Below, one piece after another: positions 23,198 to 23,590 of a DNA stretch of 23,590 nt. Below the pieces are notes generated by a model. It saw only the letters and a program-made list of their open reading frames with translations. It was not told the DNA's origin and ran no database searches. Both the position numbers and the translations under genes were made by a program. The stretch spans positions 1 to 23,590 of the forward strand of contig DASWQJ010000087.1 in NCBI GenBank assembly GCA_036403795.1. The letters are read 5' to 3'. Numbering within the stretch: the stretch's first letter is position 1; every line of letters begins with the position of its first letter. The DNA comes from Stenotrophomonas_A sp036403795. GTDB taxonomy: Bacteria; Pseudomonadota; Gammaproteobacteria; Xanthomonadales; Xanthomonadaceae.

Positions 23198-23590
23198 GTC
23201 CCGCGTTGCTGAAGCACCCGCACTTCATCACTCTGGAAGGGGGCGAGGGCGCGGGCAAGAGCACTGCGATTGCGGCGATTCGCGATTGCCTGCAGGCCCA
23301 TGGCCATGAGGTGGTCCTCACTCGCGAGCCGGGCGGCACGCCCTTGGCCGAGCGCATCCGCGAGCTGCTGTTGCACCAGGCCGCGGCGACAGTGGCGGCC
23401 GAACCGATCTCGCCGGAAGCCGAATTGCTGCTGGTATTTGCTGCGCGCGCCCAGCACGTGCGCGAAGTGATCCGTCCGGCGCTGCAGCGTGGTGCCTTCG
23501 TGATCAGCGATCGATTCACCGATTCCAGCTATGCCTACCAGGGCGCGGGCCGCGGTCTCGACCCGGCATGGATCGCCGACCTGGAGCGGC
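23194..23590 (+). CDS. tmk: Thymidylate kinase, partial (runs off the window)
   Basis: Translation from the ATG at 23194 gives 132 codons with no stop before the window end. The product phosphorylates dTMP to dTDP. The P-loop is EGGEGAGKST (about 15-24), TREPGGTPLAE (43-53) is the family DR/EPGG segment, and SDRFTDSSYAYQGAGRG carries the DR(F/Y) motif and the dTMP-binding Tyr/Gln. The ATG overlaps the mltG stop by four bases. Expected length in the family is about 210 residues, so roughly one third is missing beyond base 23590. Confidence 0.96.
   Translation, partial: MSPALLKHPHFITLEGGEGAGKSTAIAAIRDCLQAHGHEVVLTREPGGTPLAERIRELLLHQAAATVAAEPISPEAELLLVFAARAQHVREVIRPALQRGAFVISDRFTDSSYAYQGAGRGLDPAWIADLER

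Overview
The window is high-GC chromosomal DNA that fits a gammaproteobacterium of the Xanthomonadales (Lysobacterales) type: Xanthomonas, Lysobacter, Luteimonas or Rhodanobacter-like. The reasons are gene order (tRNA-Ser, dnaX, ybaB, recR; maf, yceD, rpmF, fabH, fabD, fabG, acpP, fabF, pabB, mltG, tmk) and protein character. No species call can be made from the sequence alone. Almost everything is ordinary housekeeping content. I found no phage, IS transposase, CRISPR array or recognisable defence system.

Layout. Bases 1-1064 hold no credible gene. They contain a repeat cluster: a large imperfect inverted repeat (1-162 against 338-498) around two tandem 76-bp units, then a ~125-bp direct repeat in two copies (475-602 and 631-755). 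A minus-strand tRNA-Ser(GGA) with a good promoter follows. A plus-strand block carries dnaX, ybaB, recR and a HIT-family hydrolase, ending at a strong hairpin. A convergent minus-strand operon, moxR - DUF58 - TgpA-like transglutaminase - Slp-family lipoprotein, has overlapping genes in its last two junctions. Divergent from moxR lies a three-gene envelope-glycan block: a GT39-like membrane glycosyltransferase, a GT2 glycosyltransferase and a large polytopic membrane protein.

The right half is the lipid-synthesis cluster. maf (yceF) reads leftward. yceD-rpmF-fabH-fabD-fabG-acpP-fabF read rightward, followed by a chorismate-binding PabB-type enzyme, mltG and the start of tmk. The cluster joins fatty-acid initiation and elongation (FabH, FabD, FabG, AcpP, FabF) to ribosomal protein L32, folate precursor synthesis, peptidoglycan strand termination (MltG) and dTDP synthesis (Tmk).

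Points worth a second look: the repeat cluster at the left end; a near-leaderless yceD transcript predicted from an excellent sigma70-type promoter; a probable decayed gene between fabH and fabD; a PabB-type enzyme whose active-site motif reads PIAGT (TrpE-like) instead of PIKGT; an Slp lipoprotein translationally coupled to the moxR/transglutaminase operon; and an extra C-terminal domain on the GT39-like protein.
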